From Lactifluus volemus (lineage: Eukaryota; Basidiomycota; Agaricomycetes; Russulales; Russulaceae), in contig WTXI01000005.1 of the NCBI GenBank assembly GCA_022376515.1, positions 1 to 64,000 on the forward strand: a stretch of 64,000 bases of DNA. Reading direction: 5' to 3'. The notes below the pieces were generated by a model that was not told where the DNA came from, ran no database searches, and saw only the letters and a program-made list of their open reading frames with translations. Of the stretch, positions 1 to 9,965 are shown piece after piece; the first letter of the stretch is position 1, and the number at the start of each line of letters is the position of its first letter. The position numbers were made by a program, and so were the translations under genes.

Positions 1-700
1 TAGTACTTATAGGGATTGTAAGCCACTCGTAGTTGTTTTCGCGCCCCACTGGCCAGTCATACGGGATCCCCAGACACACGAGACGGACTTGGCGGTAGTC
101 AACTATGAAGGAGCCGGGGGAGGTGCGGTGTTCTCGTTTGGGATCGAAGAAGTCTGTGTCTGCCCAGGAAGCTTGGAAAATTTGCGGGAGGGAGAGGTCA
201 AGGTTTGTGGATTGAATCTCCTCCCAAGTATAAGGGAGCGAGGTAACCGGGGCGTTAGTAATGGGAAGCGCAGATGGCCTCCCGACAGAAGTGTTTGTGC
301 TGGCTATGATGGGCGTAGGTGATGTGGATCTGTCGTTTGAGGAAGAACTCGCGGAAGTGAGGGACAATGAAGGGGGGTTCGTCAGGCTCTTGGAAGAGGG
401 AGCGAAGCTGCATTGTCTGCTGTCCATTTTCCCCCGTCTTATTATAATCTTTCTCGCCTTTGTTGGGTTTTGTTTGTGGAATTCTTCCACCAAGTCATCC
501 GCGTGCACTTGGTCAGCTGGTTCCCAGGTGTTGTGGGCGTGGGGGTACCCTTCCCACTTCAGGAAATACTCGAGGCGCCCCTTGCCACGCCCTTTTCGCC
601 TGGTGTCCAACACCTGTTCGACTTCGTACTCTTCCTCACCTTCTATTACGTCTGGGGCTGGTTCCGTGAAGGCCTGCCCATTTTCTTCCGTCTCCTTGTA
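1..700 (-). pseudogene. Copy A Pol C-terminus: chromodomain and C-terminal extension
   Basis: On the minus strand, after the integrase frame breaks near 692, the sequence reads as a chromodomain with the pattern YEVEQVL, then YFLKWEGYP, then NTWEPADQV (about 630-480). It continues into a long extension seen in full in copy C, including a YTWEEIQSANLDLSLPQIFQ stretch. A one-base deletion near 20 relative to copy C shifts the frame again. The extension has no family I recognise. The chromodomain assignment is firm; the role of the extension is unknown. Confidence 0.8.
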
Positions 701-2085
701 TGGGATAGCAGGGATGCATGGAAGACCGGGTGGACACGTTTTTGACGCCACTGATCCGGGAGTTTCAGTTTGAAAACTACCGGGTTAATCACCTGGACCA
801 CGGGGAATGGGCCGTATCTTTTTGGGGCTAACTTGGCGAAGGGGTGTGACGTTTTGAGGTTCTTCCCGTCTAGCCAAACTTGGTCTCCTTCCTTGAAGGG
901 TTCATATGCCCGTCTTCCTTTCTTTCGCACATTCCGCTTCTGGAGGAGGTCTTGCGCCCTTTGGATCGCTTGACGCGCTTGGTTACGTTTCTCCATCAGA
1001 TAGTCTTTGCGCCGTTCTACTGCTGGCATCTTCCCTTCCTTATCTGTTTGCCACACCATGGGTGTGTGTCCCATGAGCAAGTCGAACGGGGTTTGTTTTG
1101 TTGTTTCATTGATCCACGAGTTGTGGACGAACTGGGCCAGAGGCAACCAGCTGACCCAGTCATTCTGCTGGAAGTTTCCATAGACGCGCAGGTATTGTTC
1201 TAGCCATTGGTTCGTTCGTTCCGATTGGCCATCTGTCTGGGGGTGGTACGCCGTGCTGATGTTCTGGTCAATCCCCAATTGTCTACACAGTTCTCTCGTC
1301 CATTTTGATGCGAAGCGTGGATCGCGATCCGAGATCACCCGCTTCGGAGGGCCGTAATGGGGGAACACCTCTTTGGCATAGCATCTCGCGACTTCTTCAC
1401 TGTCGATGGTTTTGTTGCAAGGGATAAAGAATGCCGCCTTGCTACAATCGTGGTCGGTGATGGTCAGAATACTATCGTAGCCTTGTGACTCTGGGAGGTC
1501 TGTGATCAGGTCTAGGGCGATCGTCGAATATGGGGCGTAGCTTTGTTTTGGGGGAATGGGTACCAAGGGGACTTTGGGTCTGGTCGTGCCGCTCTTGGTG
1601 CTTTGACAAGTTGCACACCCCTGCACGTATTTGGTGACGAATGTTCTCATCGTGGGCCACCAGTAATCTTTAGCGATCGTGGACCAAGTTCTCATGATCC
1701 CTGGGTGCCCTGCCGTCTTGTGATCATGGTACATTTGTAGAATGCTTCGATGCACTGTAGGGTCTTCTGGAACCGCCAGCCGGTCATGGTGATACCATTT
1801 GGTCCCGAAGCGCGTTTTGTGCTTTCGCACCCCCTCCGTTTTCGTCCACTCTTCTAACTGTTGTTGGTGCTTCTCTTGAGCACGTTCTACTTCCTGTTCC
1901 AGTGACTGTTCTTCCGTGAAGAGGCGCACGAAGAGCTCTGGGGGTAAGACTAACACATCTTCGTGGTCATTTTCCCCTTGGTCGCACCCTGGTCGTCGTG
2001 ACAATGGGTCGGCCTTATTAGTCTTCCCTGGCCGATGTACGATCTTCATGTTATATTCTGCCATTTTAGGGATATAACGCGCCAC
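646..2085 (-). pseudogene. Copy A integrase segment of Pol
   Basis: This open frame of 479 codons begins in the RNase H tail and covers the integrase. The zinc-binding part shows YHDHKTAGHPGI followed by CATCQSTKS. The catalytic D,D(35)E triad is visible as ALDLITDLPES, VISDRDPRF and TDGQSERTN. The GPY/F-like region follows with KRYGPFPVVQV and FHASLL. The frame then ends early at FHASLLSHTRRR because one base is missing near 692 relative to copy C, where FHASLLSPYKE leads into the chromodomain. The protein inserts element cDNA into the genome. All three catalytic residues remain, so only the frameshifts disable this copy. Confidence 0.9.
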
Positions 2086-3002
2086 CCGTCGACTGATTTT
2101 GTGCGCTTCTGGTAGTACTGAAGGTTGGCGTGGTCACTGACAACGGTGATGATGTGTGGGGAACTTAATAGAAGGTGCCGCCAGTGTTCCAATCCTCGGA
2201 TCATCGCCAATAGCTCCCTGTCGTGGATATCATAGTTCCTTTCTGCTTGGTTGAACGTTCGCGAGTAGTAACCCACAGGGCGCAACTTCTGATCCTTGTC
2301 AGGTTGGTGGAGGATCGCTCCACTAGCATATTGTGAGGCGTCGACTTCCAAAACGAATGGTTCCACCAAGTTAGGTCTCTGTAAAACCGGGTCGCTAGTG
2401 ACTGCCTTGATCAGTTGATCGACTGCCTGCGCGCACTCCTCTGTCCACTCGAACTTGGTTGTCTTCTTCAGTAGGTTAGTTAAAGGCCTAGCAACGTTGG
2501 CAAAACCTGGAATGAACTGCCGTTGGTAGCCCAGGACTCCAAGCGTACTGCGGACCTCCCGTACTGATTTCAGTTGTCGTGGCCAGTCCGCTAGGCCGTG
2601 CTTTTTGCTAGGGTCGATGCGAATGGTGCCCTGGTCAATGACGTACCCCAGAAACTCGATCTCTCTCTTGGCGAACTGACATTTTTCTGGCTTCAGAAAG
2701 AGTGACTCTTTTTCCAAAATTTCCAGGTATTTTTTGGTAATTTGATCGTGCAATTCTGGGTCGTCAGGGGTCACAATGAGGAAGTCGTCCAGGTACCAAT
2801 GGACCCAACGGGGGTATTTCTTCTTTAGGTCCGCGAAGATGCGGTCTGCCATTCGTTGAAAAGCGGCGGGTGCGTTACATAGTCCAAAAGGCATGACTTT
2901 GGCTTCGAATAGCCCTTCATCTGTTTTCACTGCTGTGATCCACTGGCTGCCCGGATGAATTCGAATATTGTAATATCCATCTCTAATGTCAAATTTGGAC
3001 AT
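2046..3002 (-). pseudogene. Copy A reverse transcriptase / RNase H segment
   Basis: This frame of 318 codons holds most of the reverse transcriptase and the RNase H. The catalytic motif appears as WYLDDFLIV, with FGLCNAPAAFQRM upstream and FLGYVIDQGTI downstream. RNase H landmarks are LEVDASQYASGAIL, HDRELLAMIRGLEHW and VVSDHANLQYY. It is out of frame with the protease segment because AAGCTA in copy C reads AACTA here (near 3001). It is out of frame with the integrase segment because one base is missing in the ACCGGGAAG equivalent near 2118. The enzyme copies element RNA into DNA. Confidence 0.92.
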
Positions 3003-3925
3003 TAGTTGGCATCCCCCATCTGGTCGAAGATGGTGTCAATGCGAGGGAGGGGATACACATCCTTCACCGTCCACTCATTTACTTTTCGGTAGTCGTAGAC
3101 CGGTCTCAGCTTCCCGTCCTGCTTCTTGATATAGAAGAAGGGGCTGGACCACGCGGACTTTGACCTCGCGATGTATCCTTTAGCTTGTTGCTCTGTGAGA
3201 AATGTCCTCATGGATTTGGTTTCTTCTGCCGTCAACTTATACGTTTTGCAGTTGATGGTCTTTGGGGCGTCTGGCAAAAGCGTGATAACGAGGTCTTCAG
3301 GGCGCGAAGGGGGGAAACGTTTTGCTTCTTCTTCCGAGAAGACTTTGGCGTATTTCTGGAATTGCTCTGGGACTGCCACCTTGCTTTGCCCCTTCCCTTC
3401 TCGTTGCGCCCACTGTTGGCTAAAACTCGTCTTGCATGCTTTCGTCCTTTGCGCGGCCCACTTCAACTTCCAGCTTCGCCCCGTGGTAGAAAGCTTGATT
3501 GGTGGGCCACGAACCTTCCCATCCTTCCAGTTAATTTGGGGGTCGAACTCTTGTAACCAAGGATATCCCAAGATAATTCGATCTTCACCCAAGTTCGTGA
3601 TGAAGAAGATTTGGGCTGCTTCCTTTCGTCCCTGCAGTATGTTGAGGAGGCAGTAACTGGTGATCTTCCCATCTTGATTTTCGGTTCCATCCACATTGAA
3701 CACCGTTCGTGGTTCCTGGAGGTTTATTGATCCCAGACCCAGTTTTTCCACCATCCTTGGGTCAATGAAATTTTCTGTGGCACCACTATCGAGTAGTGCT
3801 CTCTCGGCAGCCGTCTTGGTCGCGCTCGTGAACAATAGGGAAATGTCCAGTGTATTGGTTCTCGAGATACGACATATTTGAGTAAGACGGGCTCGTACCC
3901 AGGCTGCGCGGGTCGAGCCATTCAA
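3002..3925 (-). pseudogene. Copy A protease and start of reverse transcriptase
   Basis: The first 307 codons of Pol. The aspartic protease active site is LLDSGATENFID, and RT fingers motifs GYIARSKSAWSSPFFYIKK and LRPVYDYRKVNEWTV follow. There is no ATG at the start of the frame: it opens with TTG directly overlapping the Gag stop, in the -1 frame. This supports translation as a Gag-Pol fusion by -1 frameshifting. The segment ends at MGDAN because of the one-base deletion described for the neighbouring segment. Confidence 0.9.
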
Positions 3926-3930
3926 AAATC
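3922..3930 (-). promoter_or_regulatory. Candidate -1 frameshift site at gag/pol junction (copy A)
   Basis: On the minus strand the Gag frame ends GAT TTT TGA and the Pol frame reads through TTT TTG AAT, one base back. The five-T run (plus-strand AAAAA at 3924-3928) lets the P-site tRNA slip while the stop codon sits in the A site. The same arrangement is found in copies B (13578-13582) and C (24126-24130), in B with TAA instead of TGA. I infer frameshifting; no stimulatory RNA structure was examined. Confidence 0.5.
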
Positions 3931-5340
3931 CTCTTCTTCTACCAGCCCATCCAAGGCGCCGTTGAAAGCTCCTTTCCCAATTTTGGCTCTGATGCTCCTG
4001 AGCATCTGGATGGGGTCCTCGTCGTCACCGACTTGCGTGGTTTCATCATCCTCCTTCTTGTTGGCTCTAGCCCTGGGCTGCTGTGGCGGTCTGGGATTGC
4101 TTTGCCCTTTCTTTTTAGGGCAATCCCTGGAGAGATGTCCTTGCTCTTTGCAGAAGAAGCACCGTCCTTCCTTTCTCAGTCGTTGTTTCTCGTCCGCTTT
4201 AGCTGAGTCAGTTCTGGTGACATCGATGTCCATGGCCCAGGGATCTTTCTGAGGGGGGGTTTCCTTCTTCTTGGCCATGAGCTGGCTGGCCCACCGAGGG
4301 ACGTCCTTTCTGAAGCTAATTTCATGCTTCAATTGTTGGTACGCGTCGTGGTGCTGGGTGGCCAGCTCCTGCCAGCCTCTCAGGGTGTTTGGGTTGGCCC
4401 CTACTTGTTTGAGCATGCTAGTGAGGAGCCCTAGGTCTAGTCCCCTCTTGTACATTCTGATGGTGCCGTTGCTGTCAGCGTCCCACCCTGCCTTCTTTCT
4501 AAGACGATTGAATTCGGCTGTATACTGGGCCAAGTTTCCTTTCTTCATCTCCAAGTGTTCTAGCCTTGTGATCGCATCATCTTCTTCGTTGGTGTCTTTG
4601 AAGGCGTCGTCTAGGGCATCCTCAAAGTTGGTCCACAGGATTTCTGCATTTTCTCCGTGCTGGGCTACTTCCTGTTCGATGGTGTCCAGGTAATCTTGTA
4701 CCCATGCCGACACCAGCGGTCCTTTGACCATCCCTAGCATTGTCATGACGCGATTATAGGGGATCAGCATGTCATCGTGGTTTCGGTTGATGGCTTTATA
4801 CATGCGCCACTCGGTTTTGAAGACGTCATAAAGGCCCTTCTCTCCTTTGAAGGGTGTGGGTGGTATCCCCTTTAGCCCGTTTCTGGGAGGAGCAACTGGT
4901 TGGGCCCCGGCGGCTGCGGCTGCGGCACCTCCGCCCCCACCGCCTCCGCCTCCACCGCCGCCTCCTCCACCGCCGCCTCCGCCACCACCACCGCCACCAC
5001 CATCACCCTGGCTTGGCCCTGCCATTGTCGTGGTTTGGGTCGGCTGTGTTAAAGTTGCCGAGCGGGTAAACATGGGGGTTGGCGAAGTGATGCTAAGGGC
5101 ACTCATGGCGCGGTCTATGGGGGTGATTGGTGTAATCAACCTGGGTTCGTCATTCTCTTGTGTGGGCGGGGGTTCTCTGTTTTGGCCGTCATCAGAGGAG
5201 GAGTTTGCTCCTGCTGAATCCTGTTGGGGGGATGTTGTCCCATCTTCATCCTCGCTTTCGTTGTCACTGGCTTCTGATGGCTGCATGGAGGGGGGGAGCT
5301 CTAGTTCATTGAGGATGTAATCGTATTTGGTGAACTTCAT
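3922..5340 (-). CDS. Copy A Gag (capsid/nucleocapsid)
   Basis: A 472-codon frame from the first in-frame ATG; the frame is open further upstream to about 5600, so the true start is unclear. The N-terminal part is acidic and proline/serine rich. About residues 114-138 are a near-pure glycine tract. A retrotransposon capsid domain follows (GLKGIPPTPFKGEKGLYDVFKT begins it). A CCHC zinc knuckle, CFFCKEQGHLSRDC, lies near the C-terminus. Gag packages element RNA in virus-like particles. It ends at VEEEDF followed by TGA, overlapping Pol at a run of five T. This is the one intact-looking large frame of copy A. Confidence 0.9.
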   Translation of the reverse strand: MKFTKYDYILNELELPPSMQPSEASDNESEDEDGTTSPQQDSAGANSSSDDGQNREPPPTQENDEPRLITPITPIDRAMSALSITSPTPMFTRSATLTQPTQTTTMAGPSQGDGGGGGGGGGGGGGGGGGGGGGGGGGAAAAAAGAQPVAPPRNGLKGIPPTPFKGEKGLYDVFKTEWRMYKAINRNHDDMLIPYNRVMTMLGMVKGPLVSAWVQDYLDTIEQEVAQHGENAEILWTNFEDALDDAFKDTNEEDDAITRLEHLEMKKGNLAQYTAEFNRLRKKAGWDADSNGTIRMYKRGLDLGLLTSMLKQVGANPNTLRGWQELATQHHDAYQQLKHEISFRKDVPRWASQLMAKKKETPPQKDPWAMDIDVTRTDSAKADEKQRLRKEGRCFFCKEQGHLSRDCPKKKGQSNPRPPQQPRARANKKEDDETTQVGDDEDPIQMLRSIRAKIGKGAFNGALDGLVEEEDF

Positions 5341-5606
5341 AGTGGGGTCGGTCCAATACTCGCTGTTTGACCAGTAGACGTTGTACCACCGATTGTTGAT
5401 GAATTCACAAGGGGATCTGTACTTGGTTCTTGACCCTTCCTCTTCATGATAAGAGTGATAGGTTGTCGGTTTCTGGTATAGTTGGTGCGTTTGTCGTCTG
5501 TCTTCTAAGAACCTGATGCTTCCTTTCTGTTCGATGGTTAGGTCGTCGTCCTCTCTGGGAATGACTCTAGTTCCTAGGTCGTCTTCGTTTGTATCCCAGA
5601 CAACGA

Positions 5607-5912
5607 TTAAAGACCCGTCGTTATTCCTGTCCAGCCTTGCGTATGGCAGGCAATGTGATCCCCCGGTAGGTAGAGGATCAACGTGTTTCCTTGTTCAGAT
5701 TGGAATAACTCTGTTCCTGCACCTAAGATTGTTTCTAGGTGCCCAATGGTGCGTACACAGGAAATGCTGACTTCTTTCCAGCACCTTTGCTCTGATCTTC
5801 GTTTGGCGTTATACTGTTTCTGTATTGCCTCGTTCTTGTTCAAGTGTGCGTCAATCAACAATTCTTTGATCCGCAGATAGATTGGTTGTTGTAGATGGTC
5901 CCAAGTGGACAT
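5607..5912 (-). CDS. Copy A leader ORF upstream of Gag
   Basis: A 101-codon ATG frame just inside the 5' LTR, starting MSTWDHLQQPIYLRIKELL. It contains LDAHLNK-like and GAGTELFQSEQGNTLILYLPGDHIA stretches that are retained in copies B and C. It overlaps the upstream extension of the Gag frame but lies in a different frame. I do not recognise a domain. It may be the true N-terminus of Gag joined by a frameshift or splice, or a separate small protein. Conservation of the frame in three diverged copies argues that it is translated. Confidence 0.5.
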   Translation of the reverse strand: MSTWDHLQQPIYLRIKELLIDAHLNKNEAIQKQYNAKRRSEQRCWKEVSISCVRTIGHLETILGAGTELFQSEQGNTLILYLPGDHIACHTQGWTGITTGL

Positions 5913-5924
5913 CTACTAAGGAAG

Positions 5925-5936
5925 AGCTTCAGCTTT
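5925..5936 (-). other. Copy A primer-binding site, self-priming type
   Basis: In element sense the bases right after the 5' LTR are AAAGCTGAAGCT. There is no TGG that would pair with a tRNA 3' end. The string pairs, with one G-U pair, with AGCTTCGGCTTT in the LTR (plus strand 6166-6177), about 33 nt downstream of a TATAAG. This is the layout of Tf1/sushi elements, whose mRNA 5' end primes reverse transcription. Confidence 0.6.
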
Positions 5937-6447
5937 TGTTACGGCTCGACTAGGGCCGGGTCCCAACTAGGGTTCTGGTTGTGGTCTCTCCTAAGACCTG
6001 GGCTCAGGGACACTCCAAGTGTCGACGCACTGAGTCCGTGGTGTTGTAGCACAACCACCAAGCTTCGATGACCCTACTAGGGCGTATAGGAGGGTAAGAG
6101 AAGAGAGGAAAGGAGGAGAGGAGAAGTTCTGTCTTTCTGGAGAGGGAAACAAGTCGATTTGAGTCAAAGCCGAAGCTGGGGTACAAGCTACCAGCTAAGG
6201 CCTACTTATACAATGTACGCTAATTGTTCTACCAAACTAGGGTGGACAATAAGCAAGGAGTCAAGACAATAGAACGCGAGGACAATAGAGACTCGGAACA
6301 ATAACACTGGACTAACCGGGACAGACAATAGCACAATCAGAACAATAGAACAGTCAGCACAATAGAGACAATGTGGACGGGACGTCATCAGGATGAGTAA
6401 GCGGGTTAGGAAAGCATAGGGTCCAACGTGTCCTGCATTCCGTAACA
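5937..6447 (-). repeat. Copy A 5' LTR (511 bp)
   Basis: Bounded by TGTTACGG and CCGTAACA, the inverted ends shared with the LTRs of B and C. In element sense it has a run of TATTGT motifs in U3 (plus-strand ACAATA), a TATAAG box and the self-priming string at the expected RNA start. The next base, 6448, continues the Gag frame of element D, so this is the insertion boundary. The target duplication cannot be checked because the other end of A is outside the window. Confidence 0.92.
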
Positions 6448-7447
6448 TCTGTTCCAGGAGCGCCCTCCTCTCATCTTGGGGAAGGTTCCTCATGTTCCCG
6501 TGGATTGCATCATGGTCAACTTGAGCTAGGGGTGTGGCCGTGGGGATTGTGGTGGGCACTGCCGCTTGGTTGGTCGCAACCTGGTTCGCTTATGTCTGTG
6601 TGGTGGTGACTTGATTTGTCTGCCACAGTTTTTGCCCCTTTGTGTTGTGCTTCTTCTGGCAGTTTTTCGCCATGTGGCCACTTTCTTTGCAGAAGAAGCA
6701 CGCGCCTCTCTTCATGCAGTCGGCCTTCTCTTCTGCTGTCATGGCGTTGACCACGACTCCGTCTATGTCCATGGTGTTCTCATCGCATTGTCCACCTTGG
6801 TGATATCGTTGTGCCCTGTTGCGCATGCTTTCCTTATTTCTGTCTTTGAGGTTTTTGGACCTCTTTCCCCAGTGTGCGTCCCATTCTAGCCACTTCTGGT
6901 GGTGTGCTCTGGCAGCAGCTATGCATGCACCGAGTGTGTTTGGCTGTGGCGTGATGTGTTCAAAGATTGCTTTGTTTAGTCCATGGGAAAGTCCATCTCT
7001 GAACATGAGGATGGTTCCTTTGTCGTCTGGGTTTCATCAGGCTCATCGTACTAGTTCCTGAAAGTTGGACGTGTAGATGTCTAGCTTTCCATTGTTCATC
7101 TTTAGGGCTGTGAGCTCCCTTTCCGTGTTTTGTTCTTCAGCTGTGTCTTCAAACACACTCTCAAATGCCGCTTTGAAGAGTGTCCATAGTCATTCGTCAT
7201 TTATGTTGATTGGGTTATATGGCCAATTCGTGACATCATCCAGTCACTCCAGTTGTCCTTCAACCCAGTTATTAACCTTCGGTCCACAGATGTAGGTGAG
7301 GCACTAGGTGACTCTCTGGTAGGGTGTGGCTAGGTTGATGTTAAATTTGTTGACACGATAGAAAAGGTTCCATTGATTCATGAATTGCTGCATGTCACTC
7401 CTGTCTCCATTGAAGGTCATTGGCGGTTTTCCTGTAGGGGGGCCATT
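6448..7447 (-). pseudogene. Element D Gag, C-terminal part (decayed)
   Basis: Minus-strand remnant of an older gypsy Gag. The frame at 7006-6590 includes a capsid tail (FRDGLSHGLNKAIFEHI) and a zinc knuckle CFFCKESGHMAKNC, resembling but clearly diverged from the Gag of A-C. It is cut at 7447 by copy B and at 6448 by copy A. Its N-terminal part reappears at 16113. Internal stops and frame changes show that it is dead. The rest of D lies to the left of the window or is lost. Confidence 0.85.
7443..7447. repeat. Target-site duplication of copy B, left copy (CCATT)
   Basis: CCATT here is repeated at 16108-16112 on the far side of copy B. Five-base duplications are usual for gypsy integrases. 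This proves B inserted into D and has kept both ends. Confidence 0.93.
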
Positions 7448-7964
7448 TGTTATGGCTTCACTGGGACTGGGTCCTAACAAGGGTTTAGTTGTTCTGGTCT
7501 CTCCAAAGACCTGGACTCAGGGTTGCACCAGGGCAACGACACACAGAGTCCTGGAGTGTTATAGCACACTCACCAAGCTTCAAGGGCCTTATTAGGGCGT
7601 TCAAGAGGGTAAGAGAAAAAAAGAGAAATGAGGAGAGGACTGTTCTGGTTCAGAGGAGGGTGAAACAAAGTAGATTCAGGTTAAAGCCAAAGCTGGGGTA
7701 CAAGCTACCAGCTAAGGTCTACTTATACAGTTTATGCTAATTGTTCTACCAAACTAGGGTGGACAATAAGCAAGGGGTCAAGAACAATAGAAAGCAAGAA
7801 CAATAGAGACTCGGGACAATAACACTGGACTAAATGGGATGGACAATAACACAACAGAACAATAGAACAGTCAGCACAATAGAGACAATGTGGATGGGAC
7901 ATCATCAGGATGAGTAAGCGGGTTAGGGAATCATAAGGTCCAACGTGTCCTGCATTCCGTAACA
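7448..7964 (-). repeat. Copy B 3' LTR (517 bp)
   Basis: Starts TGTTATGG and ends CCGTAACA on the plus strand. In element sense the polypurine tract AGAGAGGGGGTAT lies immediately before it (plus-strand 7965-7977). Same length as the 5' LTR at 15591-16107. Confidence 0.95.
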
Positions 7965-8000
7965 ATACCCCCTCTCTAGAAGGCAGTCTCACCTGCCACC

Positions 8001-8228
8001 TTAGTCAGTTTTACGTCGTAACTGGGACAGGCCGGCGACACAAGCGTCCAGTACCTCTATCTGCTTGCGCTTCCTTTTAATTTCTTCAACCATTCCGTCT
8101 AAGAGGCATCCCCCACCATGCCATATGTGGTCTTCGGGGATGCGGCACACTCCAAGTCCCAGCATACATGAGAAGTGAGGGAAGGGGCAGCCGTCACTGT
8201 TATGGGTCATCATCCTGTCATGGAAGCG
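8001..8228 (-). pseudogene. Copy B Pol extension, last Cys/His-rich part
   Basis: The distal end of the Pol extension, separated from the rest by the solo LTR at 8229-9102. It reads FHDRMMTHNSDGCPFPHFSC, then GVCRIPEDHIWHGGGC, then a basic helix-like tail ending SQLRRKTD. In copy C this is continuous with the chromodomain-bearing frame. The cysteines and histidines suggest metal binding, but I recognise no named domain. The stop lies 37 bases from the 3' LTR. Confidence 0.7.
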
Positions 8229-9102
8229 TGTTACGGTTATGCGGGCCGCCTGGCCCATTTCTTTCTGTTTTCCGTCCATTTTTCGACTTGTGTTATGACC
8301 TAGGATCCCTTTCCTTGGCCAGCCCCCTCTGTTTGACTTCTAGGGGCTGTGCATCGCTGTTTTGGACGTGTATTTGACTCAGGGATCATGACTCAAGTCT
8401 TGAGTCAGTGTTCTTGACTCAGACCTTGAGCCAGACGCACTGAGTCAGTTCTTGAGTCATCAGAACTGACTCAGGTCCTTAGTCAATGGTCTTAACTTCG
8501 CTACTTTACTATGACCCTTGTAGGATAGTTGGCAGGCCCTCTGTACGCATAAATAGGGCCCGATGGACGAGCTAAAGCCCCAGCTTCAGCTTTGTCGAGA
8601 ATCACAGTTGTTGCTTGACACTCAAACTCCCTCTCTTTTCCTTGTGCATCCCCTCTTCGTACCTTTGATTAAGGTACCTTTGCGCCACAATCAGAACATC
8701 TGTTTGCTTGTTTACACCTTGTAAATAAGCTCACAGATGCTCTGAACCTTGTACGAAATCGAGGGTGAAGGATTGTCTAATTCCTCCCCTTCCATTTCGC
8801 ACAAACCTTAGTTCAACCTCTTACGAGTGTCCTTGGAAGGCGAGCGTCCCTTGCATTCCAATTACACTCGCACCCGCATTGCAGTTGAACTCACAGATCG
8901 TCCTTTGTCCATCTGCCACCATCTATCCTCTTTGAGAATGGAAACTCCGACCATCGCGTGCACCAGCCTGTACTATCCGCCTCATGCGATACAAACACCG
9001 AGAGTTCGCACAGTCAAGTCTATCCTTCACAAGAACTTGCCTGCACGTTCTTGATTGATTATTGAAGCTCACTCCGAGCCATGGTCCCTGTGAACCATAA
9101 CA
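8229..9102 (+). mobile_element. Solo LTR of a different gypsy-like family (874 bp)
   Basis: Begins TGTTACGGTT and ends AACCATAACA, giving inverted ends typical of LTRs. It is flanked by AAGCG at 8224-8228 and 9103-9107. Removing it restores the Pol extension found in copy C (LKHCRFHDRMMTHN). A TATA box (ATAAATA, 8549-8555) suggests plus-strand orientation. Upstream is a dense cluster of TGASTCA sites. No internal coding region is present, so it is the product of LTR-LTR recombination. Confidence 0.93.
8375..8473. promoter_or_regulatory. Cluster of seven TGASTCA (Gcn4/AP-1 type) sites in a solo LTR
   Basis: Exact matches to TGA(C/G)TCA start at 8375, 8389, 8401, 8415, 8441, 8453 and 8467, with a near match at about 8428. 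They lie about 75-175 bp upstream of the ATAAATA box. TGASTCA is the binding site of the Gcn4/CpcA bZIP family. I infer an enhancer tied to amino-acid starvation or stress; binding is not shown by sequence alone. Confidence 0.7.
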
Positions 9103-9965
9103 AAGCGGCAATGCTTTAGTTCTCTACGCGGTGTAGTGTCATTTGGAAAATCAAATCTCTGAAGACCTCTGGAATCGAGTCCCAGGTGATCAAGTCTGTG
9201 TGGGTGAAGAGTAAGACGTGCTTGTGGTTCCATATCCTGATCTCTCTGCTGAGGACCCCCAGGATTACTGTCCCTCTGGTCAAGCCAATATTCAGTGGTC
9301 CCGTAGGTGGGGAACACTTGAATGGCTTCATCCTTCGTGCTAACTGTGGTCGTCTGGGTGCCAATGCTGCGGGTCTGAGGGGGCGAATCTGGGATCCAAC
9401 TGTCTGTCTGCGCCGCCACGACAGCGGGGATCATGAGAGCACGAAGGAGGTTGATGTGTAACCTGCCTTCATCATCTTCTTCAAACCATTCCTCTTCAGG
9501 GGTCTCTGGTCTAGCGAAGTCACCCAGCCTTTGGGCAACCATGGTGCTACGGCCATCAGTAAAGATGCGGGTGTGCCTCTGGGTTCCAGGGTGGTCTCTC
9601 CTCCACTTGAAGTTGAAAAGGCAGTGAAGACACTGTCGGGTATCCTCGTAGTACTTATAGGGATTGTAAGGCCACTTGTAGTTGTTTTCGTGCTCCACTG
9701 GCCAATCATACGGGATCCCCAGACACACGAGACGGACTTGGCAGTAGTCAACTATAAAGGAGCTGGGGGAAGTGCGATATTCTCGTTTGGGATCGAAGAA
9801 GTCGGCGTCCACCTGGGAAGCTTGGAAGATTTGAGGAAGGGAGAGGTCGAGGTTTGCAGACTGGATTTCCTCCCAAGTGTAAGGGAGTGAGGTAGCAGGG
9901 GAGTTAGTAATGGGAAGCGCAGATGGCTTCCTGACAGAAGTGTTTGTGCTGGCTATGATGGGCAT
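9069..9965 (-). pseudogene. Copy B Pol C-terminal extension, proximal part
   Basis: A frame of 298 codons homologous to residues after the chromodomain in copy C: LPYTWEEIQSANLDLSLPQI, FIVDYCQVRLVCLGIPYDWP, CLHCLFNFKWRRDHPG, then a proline-rich stretch. The real homology ends at 9108, where the solo LTR starts; the last residues of the frame come from that LTR. A two-base insertion near 9985 separates it from the chromodomain frame. The function of the extension is unknown. Confidence 0.75.

Larger units (their letters stand above)
1..6447 (-). mobile_element. Ty3/gypsy chromovirus copy A, 3' end outside window
   Basis: A minus-strand LTR retrotransposon in the order 5' LTR (5937-6447), leader ORF, Gag, protease, reverse transcriptase, RNase H, integrase, chromodomain. 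The left window edge cuts it inside the region after the chromodomain, so the 3' LTR is not seen. It is closely related to copies B and C. Aligned to them, Pol carries single-base deletions near 3001, 2118 and 692, and one more near 20, so it cannot make full Gag-Pol as read. Its 5' LTR is inserted in the gag of an older element (D) that resumes at 6448. Chromodomain gypsy elements are common in fungi and their chromodomain is thought to guide integration to marked chromatin. Confidence 0.95.

Noticed and set aside
4847..5320. Plus-strand proline-rich frame of 157 codons
   Set aside because: It is the antisense of the Gag glycine tract in copy A; the same shadow appears in copies B and C.
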